A stretch of 38,766 bases of DNA, taken from NCBI GenBank assembly GCA_020831635.1, contig JAFIGC010000041.1:1-38766 (forward strand). The letters are read 5' to 3'. The notes under the pieces were generated by a model that was not told the origin of the DNA, ran no database searches, and worked only from the letters and a program-made list of their open reading frames with translations. Every line of letters starts with the position of its first letter. Position 1 is the first letter of the stretch. The translations under genes and the position numbers were made by a program. Source of the stretch: Verrucomicrobiota bacterium (GTDB lineage Bacteria; Verrucomicrobiota; Kiritimatiellia; SS1-B-03-39; UBA6053). Below are positions 16,723 to 25,800 of this stretch, piece by piece.

Positions 16723-17144
16723 CGCACGCTCATCCTCCCACGGTCAGCATCCAAATGACTGACCATCGTGCGTTCGCCATGGCCACTTTCCCATAGTGCC
16801 ATGTCCCGGATGTGCACCACTTGGTCATGCCGGGGAAGCCCCATGTTCAGGTTGTTGGCCTTCAGGGCCGCTTGGAGGTTCCGCGGACTGATCATGTCAT
16901 TCCAGCGCACTTCCTCGCTGGCCACCCGCCTACGCAGTTGCTCCAAATCGTGTTCTTCGGTTTTGATCTGACGCGCCAGCGCTTCGGTTCGGCTGCACAA
17001 CAGCAGGTAGAAAATTCCACCGGCCCCCAACAGCACCGCGATCAACGCCGTGCGCATGGGCATGCGGAATCCCTGGGATTGCAACTTGCGGTTGCGGGAT
17101 CTCGTTGCCGTGGTTTTTCTTTTCGTCTTACGTTTTGCTGTCAT
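16719..17144 (-). CDS. ftsL: FtsL-like divisome bitopic protein
   Basis: A 141-residue protein. It has a very basic cytoplasmic tail (Lys/Arg-rich, 1-31), one membrane segment at about 33-50, a periplasmic coiled coil at about 51-85 (EALARQIKTEEHDLEQLRRRV), and a polar C-terminal tail of about 55 residues. FtsL proteins diverge strongly in sequence, so the call rests on this architecture and on the position between rsmH and ftsI. The ATG at 17144 follows AAAGGACAGGAAA, a good ribosome-binding site inside the end of rsmH (17-bp overlap). An in-frame TTG at 17162 is the weaker alternative. FtsL would link FtsQ/FtsB-type proteins to FtsW-FtsI. Confidence 0.72.
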   Translation of the reverse strand: MTAKRKTKRKTTATRSRNRKLQSQGFRMPMRTALIAVLLGAGGIFYLLLCSRTEALARQIKTEEHDLEQLRRRVASEEVRWNDMISPRNLQAALKANNLNMGLPRHDQVVHIRDMALWESGHGERTMVSHLDADRGRMSVR

Positions 17145-18087
17145 TTTCCTGTCCTTTCTCAATAATTCTCAATTTTGCCGAACGCGCCCTGGGATTGGAC
17201 GCGCGCTCTTGTTCACCGGCCTCCACCGGTTTCCGGGTCACCCGGGTGACGCGGGGGAGATCCCCGCGCCATTCACTGCCACCCTCGTAGAGGGAAATTT
17301 CCCGGCCCTCATGCCGCCGGAAGGTTTGCTTCACGATCCGATCTTCCAGCGAGTGAAACGAAATGACCGCCAGACGCCCGCCGGGCTTCAAGATCTGCAA
17401 GGCCCCTTCCAAACCACGCTCCACGGCGGTCAATTCGTCGTTGACCACCATGCGAAGCGCCTGGAAGGTGCGCGTGGCCGGATGGATGCGCGCACCCTTG
17501 CGTCCCCCCACCGCCGTTTCCACCAACGTGGCGAGCCCGGTGGTCGTGCGGATGGGATGTTCACCCCGGGTCTCCACGATCCGCTTGGCGATCCGCCGGG
17601 AAGCCCGGTCCTCGCCATAGCGGAAAATGACGTTGGCAATTTCCGTTTCCGTGGCCGTGGCCAGCCATTCGGCGGCGGTGGGTCCCCGGGTGGGGTCCAT
17701 CCGCATGTCCAACGGCGCGTCAAACCGAAAACTGAAGCCACGCTCCGGGGTGTCCAACTGATCCGAACTCACGCCCAGATCCATGAGGATTGCATCTACA
17801 TTCAAAAAACCGTGGGATTCCGCCAGAACACGGATATCCGCGAAATTGCCATGCACGGCCTGAAACCGTGAACCAAAATGTGCCAACCTTGCCGCGGTGC
17901 GGGCCAAGGCCTCCGGATCGCGATCCAACCCCAACAGACGTCCATGGGGCACCGAAGCCTCCAGCAAGGCCTCGGCATGACCGCCGCCACCCAAGGTGGC
18001 GTCGATGCAGACGGCGTCGGGTTGCACCCGCAGGCCCGACAGGACCTCCGTCCGCAAGACCGGCTGATGAACCGAACAGGCCATCAT
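17128..18087 (-). CDS. rsmH: 16S rRNA (cytosine-1402-N4)-methyltransferase RsmH
   Basis: A 319-residue SAM-dependent methyltransferase (formerly MraW) acting on C1402 of 16S rRNA in the ribosomal P site. It begins with the typical HQPVL, then the SAM-binding DATLGGGGHAEALL (about 29-42), GLDRDPEAL, the catalytic-region DLGVSSDQLD, GFSFRFDAPLDMRMD and VISFHSLEDRIVK. The first ATG overlaps the stop of the 66-residue gene (ATGATG, 18084-18087). The second ATG three bases on has a better-spaced GAGGA ribosome-binding site, so either may be used. Its 3' end overlaps the ftsL-like gene. Confidence 0.96.
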   Translation of the reverse strand: MMACSVHQPVLRTEVLSGLRVQPDAVCIDATLGGGGHAEALLEASVPHGRLLGLDRDPEALARTAARLAHFGSRFQAVHGNFADIRVLAESHGFLNVDAILMDLGVSSDQLDTPERGFSFRFDAPLDMRMDPTRGPTAAEWLATATETEIANVIFRYGEDRASRRIAKRIVETRGEHPIRTTTGLATLVETAVGGRKGARIHPATRTFQALRMVVNDELTAVERGLEGALQILKPGGRLAVISFHSLEDRIVKQTFRRHEGREISLYEGGSEWRGDLPRVTRVTRKPVEAGEQERASNPRARSAKLRIIEKGQENDSKT

Positions 18088-18284
18088 CGTCCTCGCGTGC
18101 CCCGGTCCGAAGCGCTGTCCCGGGCCGAAACCCGAAGGTCTCCCATGAAATCACCGTTCAACTTCTGCTTGTGCATCAGTTCCAAGGGCAATCGGGTACG
18201 TTCATCCGGCAAGCGGAATGCGCGTCCGCGTTTTGCGGTACGCAGTACCGCGGAAGCGCCAAACAAACTTTTCAAACTGGCCAT
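18084..18284 (-). CDS. Small basic protein between mraZ and rsmH
   Basis: A 66-residue, Arg/Lys-rich soluble protein beginning MASLKSLFGASAV, with a central RLPDERTRLPLELMHKQKLNGDF. No family is recognised. It is supported as a real gene by a clear GGGAG ribosome-binding site seven bases before the ATG, by the ATGA-type overlap with rsmH, and by filling the gap between two core genes on the same strand. The last 15 residues are polar and low-complexity. It may be a lineage-specific member of the mra operon. Confidence 0.6.
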   Translation of the reverse strand: MASLKSLFGASAVLRTAKRGRAFRLPDERTRLPLELMHKQKLNGDFMGDLRVSARDSASDRGTRGR

Positions 18285-18321
18285 GATGTGACTCCCGGAA
18301 GTTAGAGGGTTGGGTGAAGGG

Positions 18322-18801
18322 TTACATTTTCAAGGACTTGGCCGCAGAGGCCAAACCGGCGGAAGCGTTGCGCCTTTCGGCCCAAGCCTCCGGCGTCCAA
18401 AGCTCGATGCGATTGAATGCGCCGGCCAGAATCACCTCCGAAGACAACCCGGCGTAGGCCAGATGATCGTCTTTCACCCGAATGCGTCCTTGCGCATCAA
18501 AGGTGAGGTGATCGGATTCCGACGCCACCGTCAGCATCAGGTCCATCTCCTCGGGATCGGAAAGCTGCATGCTTTCCATCCGTTGCATGAGTTGGGCCAT
18601 CACCGGCGGAGGCAGGAGCATCAAACAGGGTCTGCCGATACCGGGCATGAGATACAGGCTTTTGGCCTCTCCCACCAGATCCCGCCAAACCGAAGGGATT
18701 GTCAGCCGCTTTTTCGGGTCCAGGTTATGGGCATGGCGTCCCATAAACGGGGCCTGTCCCCCGCCTGATCCGGCGATAAGTTGCTGTAATTCGATAGACA
18801 T
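18322..18801 (-). CDS. mraZ: Transcriptional regulator MraZ
   Basis: A 159-residue protein, the first gene of the cluster. MraZ forms a ring-shaped oligomer of AbrB-like SpoVT domains and represses its own operon. The duplicated DXXXR motif is present as D28-PKK-R32 and D102-AQG-R106, each followed by a beta strand (LTIP, IRV). The ATG at 18801 is preceded by GGTGAG, which adjoins three GGTGGGG operator repeats. The last 15 residues (Ala/Ser-rich) extend slightly beyond the typical 145-150 length. It lies 37 bp upstream of the small basic gene. Confidence 0.95.
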   Translation of the reverse strand: MSIELQQLIAGSGGGQAPFMGRHAHNLDPKKRLTIPSVWRDLVGEAKSLYLMPGIGRPCLMLLPPPVMAQLMQRMESMQLSDPEEMDLMLTVASESDHLTFDAQGRIRVKDDHLAYAGLSSEVILAGAFNRIELWTPEAWAERRNASAGLASAAKSLKM

Positions 18802-18815
18802 TATTTGACACTCAC

Positions 18816-18842
18816 CCCCACCTTACCCCACCTTGCCCCACC
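18816..18842 (-). promoter_or_regulatory. MraZ operator: three GGTGGGG direct repeats
   Basis: CCCCACC occurs on the plus strand at 18816-18822, 18826-18832 and 18836-18842, so the minus strand carries three GGTGGGG copies with an exact 10-bp period. Known MraZ boxes are TGGG-type direct repeats spaced by one helical turn just upstream of mraZ. The nearest repeat almost touches the ribosome-binding site. A TTGACC at 18866-18871 could serve as a -35, but no convincing -10 is seen. Confidence 0.8.
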
Positions 18843-18869
18843 AAAGCAACTCAAATCCTTAAAAAGGTC

Positions 18870-18905
18870 AAAAAAAAGGCACCCCGATCAGGGTGCCTTT
18901 TTATG
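18870..18905 (-). terminator. Rho-independent terminator after the lipoprotein gene
   Basis: GGCACCC (18878-18884) pairs with GGGTGCC (18891-18897) around a six-base loop. On the minus strand the stem is followed by eight T (18877-18870). The plus strand also has a five-T run, so it could work in both directions. It closes the unit ending with the lipoprotein gene and insulates mraZ. Confidence 0.85.
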
Positions 18906-18933
18906 CAAATGAATGCAGCTGGTTATTCAGGAC

Positions 18934-19800
18934 TTAGGGGAGTCCAACGCCTCCCGTTCCAGTTCCACCCGTGCCGCCCGTGCCGCCGGTCCCGCCAGTC
19001 GTTCCGCCGGTTCCAGTTCCGTTGGTGGTAAAGTTCCCCATGATGCCCGCCGAACGTGCATCCAAGGCTGAAGCCCGACCATTGGCAATCCAAGTTCCCC
19101 GCATTCTGAACTGTGTATTCGCATCGGTAAGCTCAAATTCCGTATAAGACGAAGAATCATCGCTAGATACATTTTCACGGTTACGTTCACGGGTATCCAC
19201 GTTTTCCCGATCGCTTTCAGTCACGGTTTCATTGTCGGTCACCGAACCGGGTTCGGTTCCATCAACACCTTGCTGCGGGGGGGTCACGACCTGACTTTGC
19301 TGCGTTGTGGTCGACTGCACATTGGATTGGTTTGTTGATGTGGTGTTATGGCTGTCGGTGTCTGTCCGGCTACTTTCCCGGGTACGACTGTTTCCTTGGA
19401 CATCCGTGACCGTGATCAGGTTGACCACCCCGGTGAATTCAACCCCGCTCCCACTGAAGGAAAGCTGATAACTGGCGACTTGGGCACCGGCGGCCATGGT
19501 TGAGCCCGGGTTGGCGACCAAGAGAGGCGCCCCCACTGAACCCGTATAACGGTTTCCATTGCTGTCCACCACTTCCAGACGGGTGCCGGATTGTTGCACG
19601 GTCAAATGGCTAATGCCAGACCCCCTTACAACTTCACCACCAGTCATGCCTTGGTAAAAACCGGAGATGTTGCTGAGGTTGGAAGCATTGGAGGTGTTGA
19701 AGCTGTTCGAGCTGCCGCCGCTGGACCAGTCGCAAGCAACCAAGAACAGCGTCGATAAACCCACAGTGACCAAAGATAAGGTCTTGGGGAATGATTTCAT
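18934..19800 (-). CDS. Ser/Thr/Asn-rich lipoprotein with glycine-rich tail
   Basis: A 288-residue exported lipoprotein of unknown function. The signal peptide ends in lipobox LVAC with C23. The +2 residue is Asp, which in enterics means inner-membrane retention; whether that rule holds here is unknown. After a Ser/Asn linker comes a beta-rich segment (SGFYQGMTGG, ISHLTVQQSGTRLEVVD, YTGSVG), then a polar Thr/Gln/Asn/Glu stretch (about 150-230), a second beta-like segment (YTEFEL, FRMRGTW) and a tail of Gly/Thr repeats coded by simple GGNACN-type DNA. The ATG at 19800 has GGAG seven bases upstream; an in-frame upstream ATG lacks this. It lies 73 bp after the giant protease gene and is probably co-transcribed, ending at the hairpin terminator. 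Confidence 0.72.
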   Translation of the reverse strand: MKSFPKTLSLVTVGLSTLFLVACDWSSGGSSNSFNTSNASNLSNISGFYQGMTGGEVVRGSGISHLTVQQSGTRLEVVDSNGNRYTGSVGAPLLVANPGSTMAAGAQVASYQLSFSGSGVEFTGVVNLITVTDVQGNSRTRESSRTDTDSHNTTSTNQSNVQSTTTQQSQVVTPPQQGVDGTEPGSVTDNETVTESDRENVDTRERNRENVSSDDSSSYTEFELTDANTQFRMRGTWIANGRASALDARSAGIMGNFTTNGTGTGGTTGGTGGTGGTGGTGTGGVGLP

Positions 19801-19873
19801 GAGGGGACTCCTTTTGAATATGGATGTGTAGAAACGATTGTGGATGTTCATTAGCGCGTTTGGATCCGTTGGG

Positions 19874-22800
19874 TTATTGTTTGCGCCGGACGACCCGATA
19901 AAAGATCACGGCAGGCGGGTTGGGGTCGGGATCACAGTATTCCATGGGTTGGCCATCATAACTTGCGGCCTGCCGGCTTCTTTGGTTGACAAGCGAACCG
20001 CTGTGCGCCTCTTCCCAGGTCATCATGTCCGTGGACCTTTGCACCACGTATTCAACGTTGGCAATGCCACTCCAAGAAATACCATGGGTGCATCCCGCAG
20101 GTGGCGGACCCAGAATCGCCGTCTCGGCGACCAAGGGGTCGGTTCCCATCAACACTTCCTGGCCATCGCTGACGCCATCGCCGTCGGTGTCGGGGTTAAA
20201 GGGATCCGTGCCAAAGACCAGAATCTCATAGGCGTCGGGGAGACCGTCCCCGTCTGAATCCGGACCCGTGTGCACATAAGACACGTTGTCCAACCAAACT
20301 TGATCCGGGTATTGGGCAAGTTTGCTGTCCTTGACATATTCCCAGCGCAAGGTGACAATGCCTTCGGGAATGGTGACGGTAATCACTTCCCAGCCCAATT
20401 GATTCACGTCGGTGCCGTGCGGCATATAATTGCTACCGATGTTCCACTGGTAAGTCTCGTCCATGGGACTGTCCGGGAAATCATTTGGGTCCAAGGCTTC
20501 CCAGCCCCAAAGGGGATTGGTCCAACCTTCACGTTCTTCGACGACGTTACCGTTGACGCGGAATTTGAGCCAATCGGCGGTATCCGTGTGTGTAGGCAAG
20601 TCCTCCTCGGTGCCCCATGACCACGCGAAGGTGATCACGCCCGGTCCAACAACCTGCGTTTCCAGCCAAGAAGTCTGGTTGTCACCCAAAATCGGGGTGT
20701 ACGAAGAACCATTGTGGTTCAACCCGCCAGCCGTTACCGACATGGACCCATTATAAGCACGGACCGTGTCACAACGCCAAGGTTGATGCCCGCCGGTCAC
20801 CCAGCCTGCGCCAAGCGCATCCAAGGAGAGACTTGGATCAGACAGCACACAATCCGCGACAGGATATTCCAAGATGCCGCCGAAGGGAAGCATCCGGGCG
20901 TCTCCATGGAGCACACCCGCGTGGAACCAGTCATTTTCCCAGTCTCTCGCATAGGAATAATCTTCTGCGGTTTCGCCGAAATCGTCGAAACTGAAGAAGC
21001 CGACCAATGCACCGCGTCCCCCCATGGCTTTGGCGGCATTCAGGCGACCGCCGGACAGCACGAGCCCTTCCCATTCGGGGAGTTTGTCGACACTGGAGAG
21101 AATCAGTTCTTTCACAGCGGAGACATCCAAGTGCGGATTTTGAGACATAATCAGGGCCGCGACACCGGCAACATGGGGTGCTGCCATTGAGGTGCCGCTG
21201 ATGGAGTTGTACGTCGCATTCGGCCATGTACTCAGAATTTCATGGCCGGGAGCCGCCAAGTGCACGGTAAATGCCCCGTAATTACTAAACGCAGCACGAT
21301 CATCGTGACGCGTGGACGCGGCAACGGAGATCATGTTGGGCAGGTTGTAATTCCCGGGACTCGACATGTTGAGGTCCACGTCGTGGCCATCATTTCCGGC
21401 CGCGGCCACAAACAAATGACCATGCCGGCCAGAAGCGGCAATGACATCGTACAACGCCTGTGAGTAGAATGAAGATCCCCAACTGTTGTTACTGATTCTC
21501 GCGCCGTTTTCCACGGCGTATTGAATCGAAGAGAGCGCGCCTTCCGTGGAGCCGCCTCCGGGGCCGAGGAAACGGATGGCCATCATCTCAGCACGCCAGT
21601 TTACACCGACCACGCCGAGGCCATTGTTGCCGACGGCGCCGATGGTACCCGCAACATGGGTGCCATGCCCGCCAACATCCATGGGATCGTCATTGCCTTC
21701 AAAGAAGTCATAGCCAAGCCCGGGCCACATGTTGGGCCAAAGATCGGGGTGAGTATAGTCAATCCCCGTGTCAATCACAGCCACGCGAATCCGGTTGCTT
21801 CCCCAATTTCTCAGAGCCCAGGCACCTTCGGCATCGATGTCTGCTCCCGGAATGCCAGGCTCTTCACCGTCGGTTTCGCTTGGTTGTCCAACGTTTTTCA
21901 ATGCCCATTGTTGCCCATAAAGAGGGTCATTGGGCGTGGCAAGCGTTTGGTACATGTAATTGGGTTCCGCATATTGGACTTTGGCGTGATTTTTCAGTTG
22001 GTTCAGTTTCTGTTCCACGGAACTGCCATCATCGATGGTCATGACATAAATCGGTGCAATATCGAAAAGTTTCTTTTCGACCAGTCCCAATTCCTGAGCC
22101 AAGCCCCCCCGCACCACATCCGGTGAAACCTCGGGGTTGAAACGCACGACCACTTCATTGGGGACATGCGCTTCCGCCACGGCATCCTGTGGGGACAGCA
22201 CCGTAAAGGCGCCACCGGCCAAGCTGTTCCCCACGGGACTGGGGTAACCCAAGACGGCCTGTTCATAACGGTTTTCGCCCAATGACGAGGAATGGATTTC
22301 TTCCGCGGAAGATACCCCACCCAGAATCATGATGCTGTCAATTCCGCCAATGAAATCTTCCCCAAATCTGAGGTGGCCGTCGTATAACAGGTGTTCATCC
22401 AAGCCCAATCCTCCCGGTGCCATCGCGCTGGTGGTACGGGAAACTTCAGTCCCGTTCACATAGATGCGCATGGTGTGGTTTTCAGGGTCATAGGATGCGG
22501 CCACATGCGTCCACCCCATGGGCCGATGGCTGGCCGCATCATTCGGCGGCGCTTCACTGGCCCGGGGTACAAGATTCGCGTGTGCGGGATTCGGAGTCTC
22601 GCCCGCTCCGGTTCCATTTACACGGACAACCGTGGACGAACCACTCGCGGGTACATTTTCATACAAGGCGTACAAACGAAGGTTTCCTTCGGCATCCGGT
22701 TCCAAGCCCATTTCATAGTTGATGCCGGAGGCATTCCGATAAGGATTGAAGACGGTTCGCCGAATAATGGCACCACCGTTTACATTTGTATCATCCGGGT

Positions 22801-25800
22801 TCACCCAAGCCTGAAGGGTCCATGCGCGCAATGCATGACGGTCTTGGTTTTCCACCTCCACGTATCCGGACCCATCGACCCTCAGGAATCCAGATCGCTC
22901 GGGACTCAAGGAAGACAAAGGATTGGAAGGAGAGATTATGCCGGCATTCGTATTCAAATACTCTTCCGGATTCGGAGGTGACGGCAATGTCGGTATCAAT
23001 CCGTTATTGAAATCATCATAGGCGGTCAGCCAAGCCTCGTGCGCATCCCACCAGAACGGCAGGAGACGTTTTCCAGTGACTTCTTCCCAATCCGTGAGTC
23101 CATCGTCATCGGTATCCGCCATGTCCACGCGGGTTCCGCTCACATTTTGTTCAAACAGATTGGAGAGACCATCGCCATCGGCATCACGTTCACCGTCCGG
23201 AACGCCATCCCCAAAACTATCGCGTTTATGCGGATTGTAACGGTTATCGACCAAATACAGGTGATATTTGGTGATGTTCCAAAGCCCATCGCCACTAGCA
23301 TCCTGATAAGCGATGGAGGGTCCTTCGGGATCAAAACCAAAGAGGATGTACCACCAGTCGGGAATCCCATCCAAGTTGGAGTCCATCTCGGTGAAATTCA
23401 CCGGGGAGTCGGGCGCATCCACCATGTGGGCTTCACCCACCAAGGTGCCGGCATTCCGCCAATGGTTCAACCAGTCCTGCTCGAAACCGGGGGCAAATTC
23501 TTCGACTTGACCCCAATACCAATTCGGATTTCCACTGGTGCCATAATGACGTCCGTCCACATCGGGTCCCACGGCACTGGTGCCGTCGTCAAAACTGTAG
23601 TAGGAAACCATTCCCAGCGGGGCCCGGTGACCAATGCCGTTCATGAGGAAACGAATTTCTTCCACATCGATGGGACGGTTGAAGAAAGCCACTTCATCCA
23701 GTCGGCCTTCGAACCCGGGTCCGATTTTGGTCAGATTATGACCAAACCCAAGATATCCAGGGCGTTTGGGCGTCGTGGTGTATGCCACTTGCACCCCATT
23801 GAAATAAATGGACATGGTTGCGTTTTCTTTGTCAAAACGGGCCGCCACGTGCGTCCAATAGCCCATGGGAAGTGCCACCGGCGTGGTCAAACTGACTTCG
23901 CCGGAGCCATCACTGGCGGAGAATCGAAGTTCCACTTCTCCGGAAGCCAACACACGCAGGTCATAATTCCACATGCCGGGGAAATATTGACGTTGAATGA
24001 TGCTGCCGCCATGGGACACGGGATCCACCCAAGCCATCAGGGTGAAATGATCCATGTCAAAACGATCCTGTCGAGGAGCCAAGACATAAGAGTCAATGTC
24101 CCCATCCAATTCCAAGGCCCGATCCATTGTCGGGATCAGGGAACTGGTCGGAACTTTGTCCGCATGGTTGCCGTCCACCAAACCATTGTCAGCGGTATCC
24201 GGCAAACCGGGATGCGTACCCATTTCCTGTTCGGCCAAGTTGGAAAGGCCGTCTCCATCACTGTCCCAATCTCCGTCGGATATCACCCCGTCCGGATCCA
24301 GGGAATACGCATTCCAAGGATCGGACCCCAGCAAGTATTCCGTGAAATTGTTCAGGCCGTCTCCATCCCAGTCTTCCAAGGCAACGGAGGGTCCATCGGG
24401 ATCAACTCCTTGCTGGACATACCACCAATCGGGAATGCCGTCGTTATTGCTGTCGAACTCAGTCATTCTGACAGGCGCGTACATGTCCGCGAACACCATT
24501 TCGGCTTCTCCGAAGAGCGTACCGGCATGGAACCACTCGAAACGCCAGTCATTTTCAAAGTCAGGGGCGAATTCCTCGACTTGTCCCCACCACCAGTCAG
24601 AGCGTCCGCTGGTGCCGAAGTGACGTCCCAAGGGATCGCCGGGATCCAGCACGGCGCTTGTGCCATCATCGAAACGATAATAACTGACCAAACCGTCCAG
24701 GGTACTGTGATAAATCCCCTCTTCGGTGGAATGGATTTCCTCGAGCGACAAGGCCCGATCAAAAATGGCCACTTCATCCATTTGCCCGATAAAGCCTTGG
24801 CCCGCCCGGGTGTATATGGGACCGACGCCGCCAATGGAAGGACGTTTGGAGGTCATGACCGTGGCCACTTGATAGCCATTCAGGACAATGGAAAGTCGCC
24901 CGGTATCCGGGTTGAATCGACCGGCGACGTGCGTCCAGTCATCCAAAAGCAATGGAATGTTCGCCGGGGTCGTCAACACGACATCCGCGGAAAGGTCCCC
25001 GGGCGTAAACCGGAGTTCGACTTGCCCGGAGGGAAGCAGCCGCAGGGAATAGTTGAAGGTGTCGGTACGGGTTTGACGCTCCAGAATCACCCCGTCGTGA
25101 ACCGTGGGATATACCCAGGCTTGAATGGTCCACGCTTTCAGGGCGAACCGGGCTTCCATGGGCATTTCGACGTAACCGCCGTTCAATTCAAGCACACGGT
25201 CAAACAAAGGCGCAAGGGACTGTGCCGGATTCGGATCCGTGGCATCGCCATCCAAGAGGCCATTGTCCGCAGTGTCCATCAATCGGGGATGCGTGCCATG
25301 TTGCTGTTCTTGTATGTTGCTGAGCCCATCGCCATCCGCATCTTCCTGCGGGTCCAAAACCCCGTTGTTATTGGAGTCGTGTGCGGTGGGATTGGTGTCC
25401 GCCCAATATTCATAGAGCATGCGCAAACCATCTCCATCGGCATCCAAGCGCGGATCAATGAACATGCCTTGTCCAAAGTAAATGTCGCCCCACCAATCCG
25501 CGATTTGATTGCGCTCTTGGTCGTTGAACAATTCCAGCAGACGAGCGTGTTCCATGTCATCAAAGGTCACGCCACGGATGGAAAGATCCCAATTCAAGGG
25601 GTTGATATGGTCCTCGGCGCCAAAACCGTTGATGGAGTTGGTGATGGGATTGAAGATGCTGGTGTTGGTGCCATCATCAAAGGTGTAATAGGCCACCATC
25701 TGGGGCAGTTGGTCAAGAAACAACCCCTCGGGCCTGGTCACATCGGTACCGTCATCCACTTCTTCTTCGAGGAACTCCAGTTCGCTCAAGAAAATCGCAC

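Noticed and set aside
18843-18871. mraZ promoter TTGACC-N17-TGCTTT
   Set aside because: The -35 is good but the -10 matches the consensus at only two positions; not strong enough to list as a promoter.
18940-19030. Simple repeat of GGNACN units as a CRISPR or minisatellite
   Set aside because: It is the coding DNA of the glycine/threonine tail of the lipoprotein, with short irregular units and no spacers.
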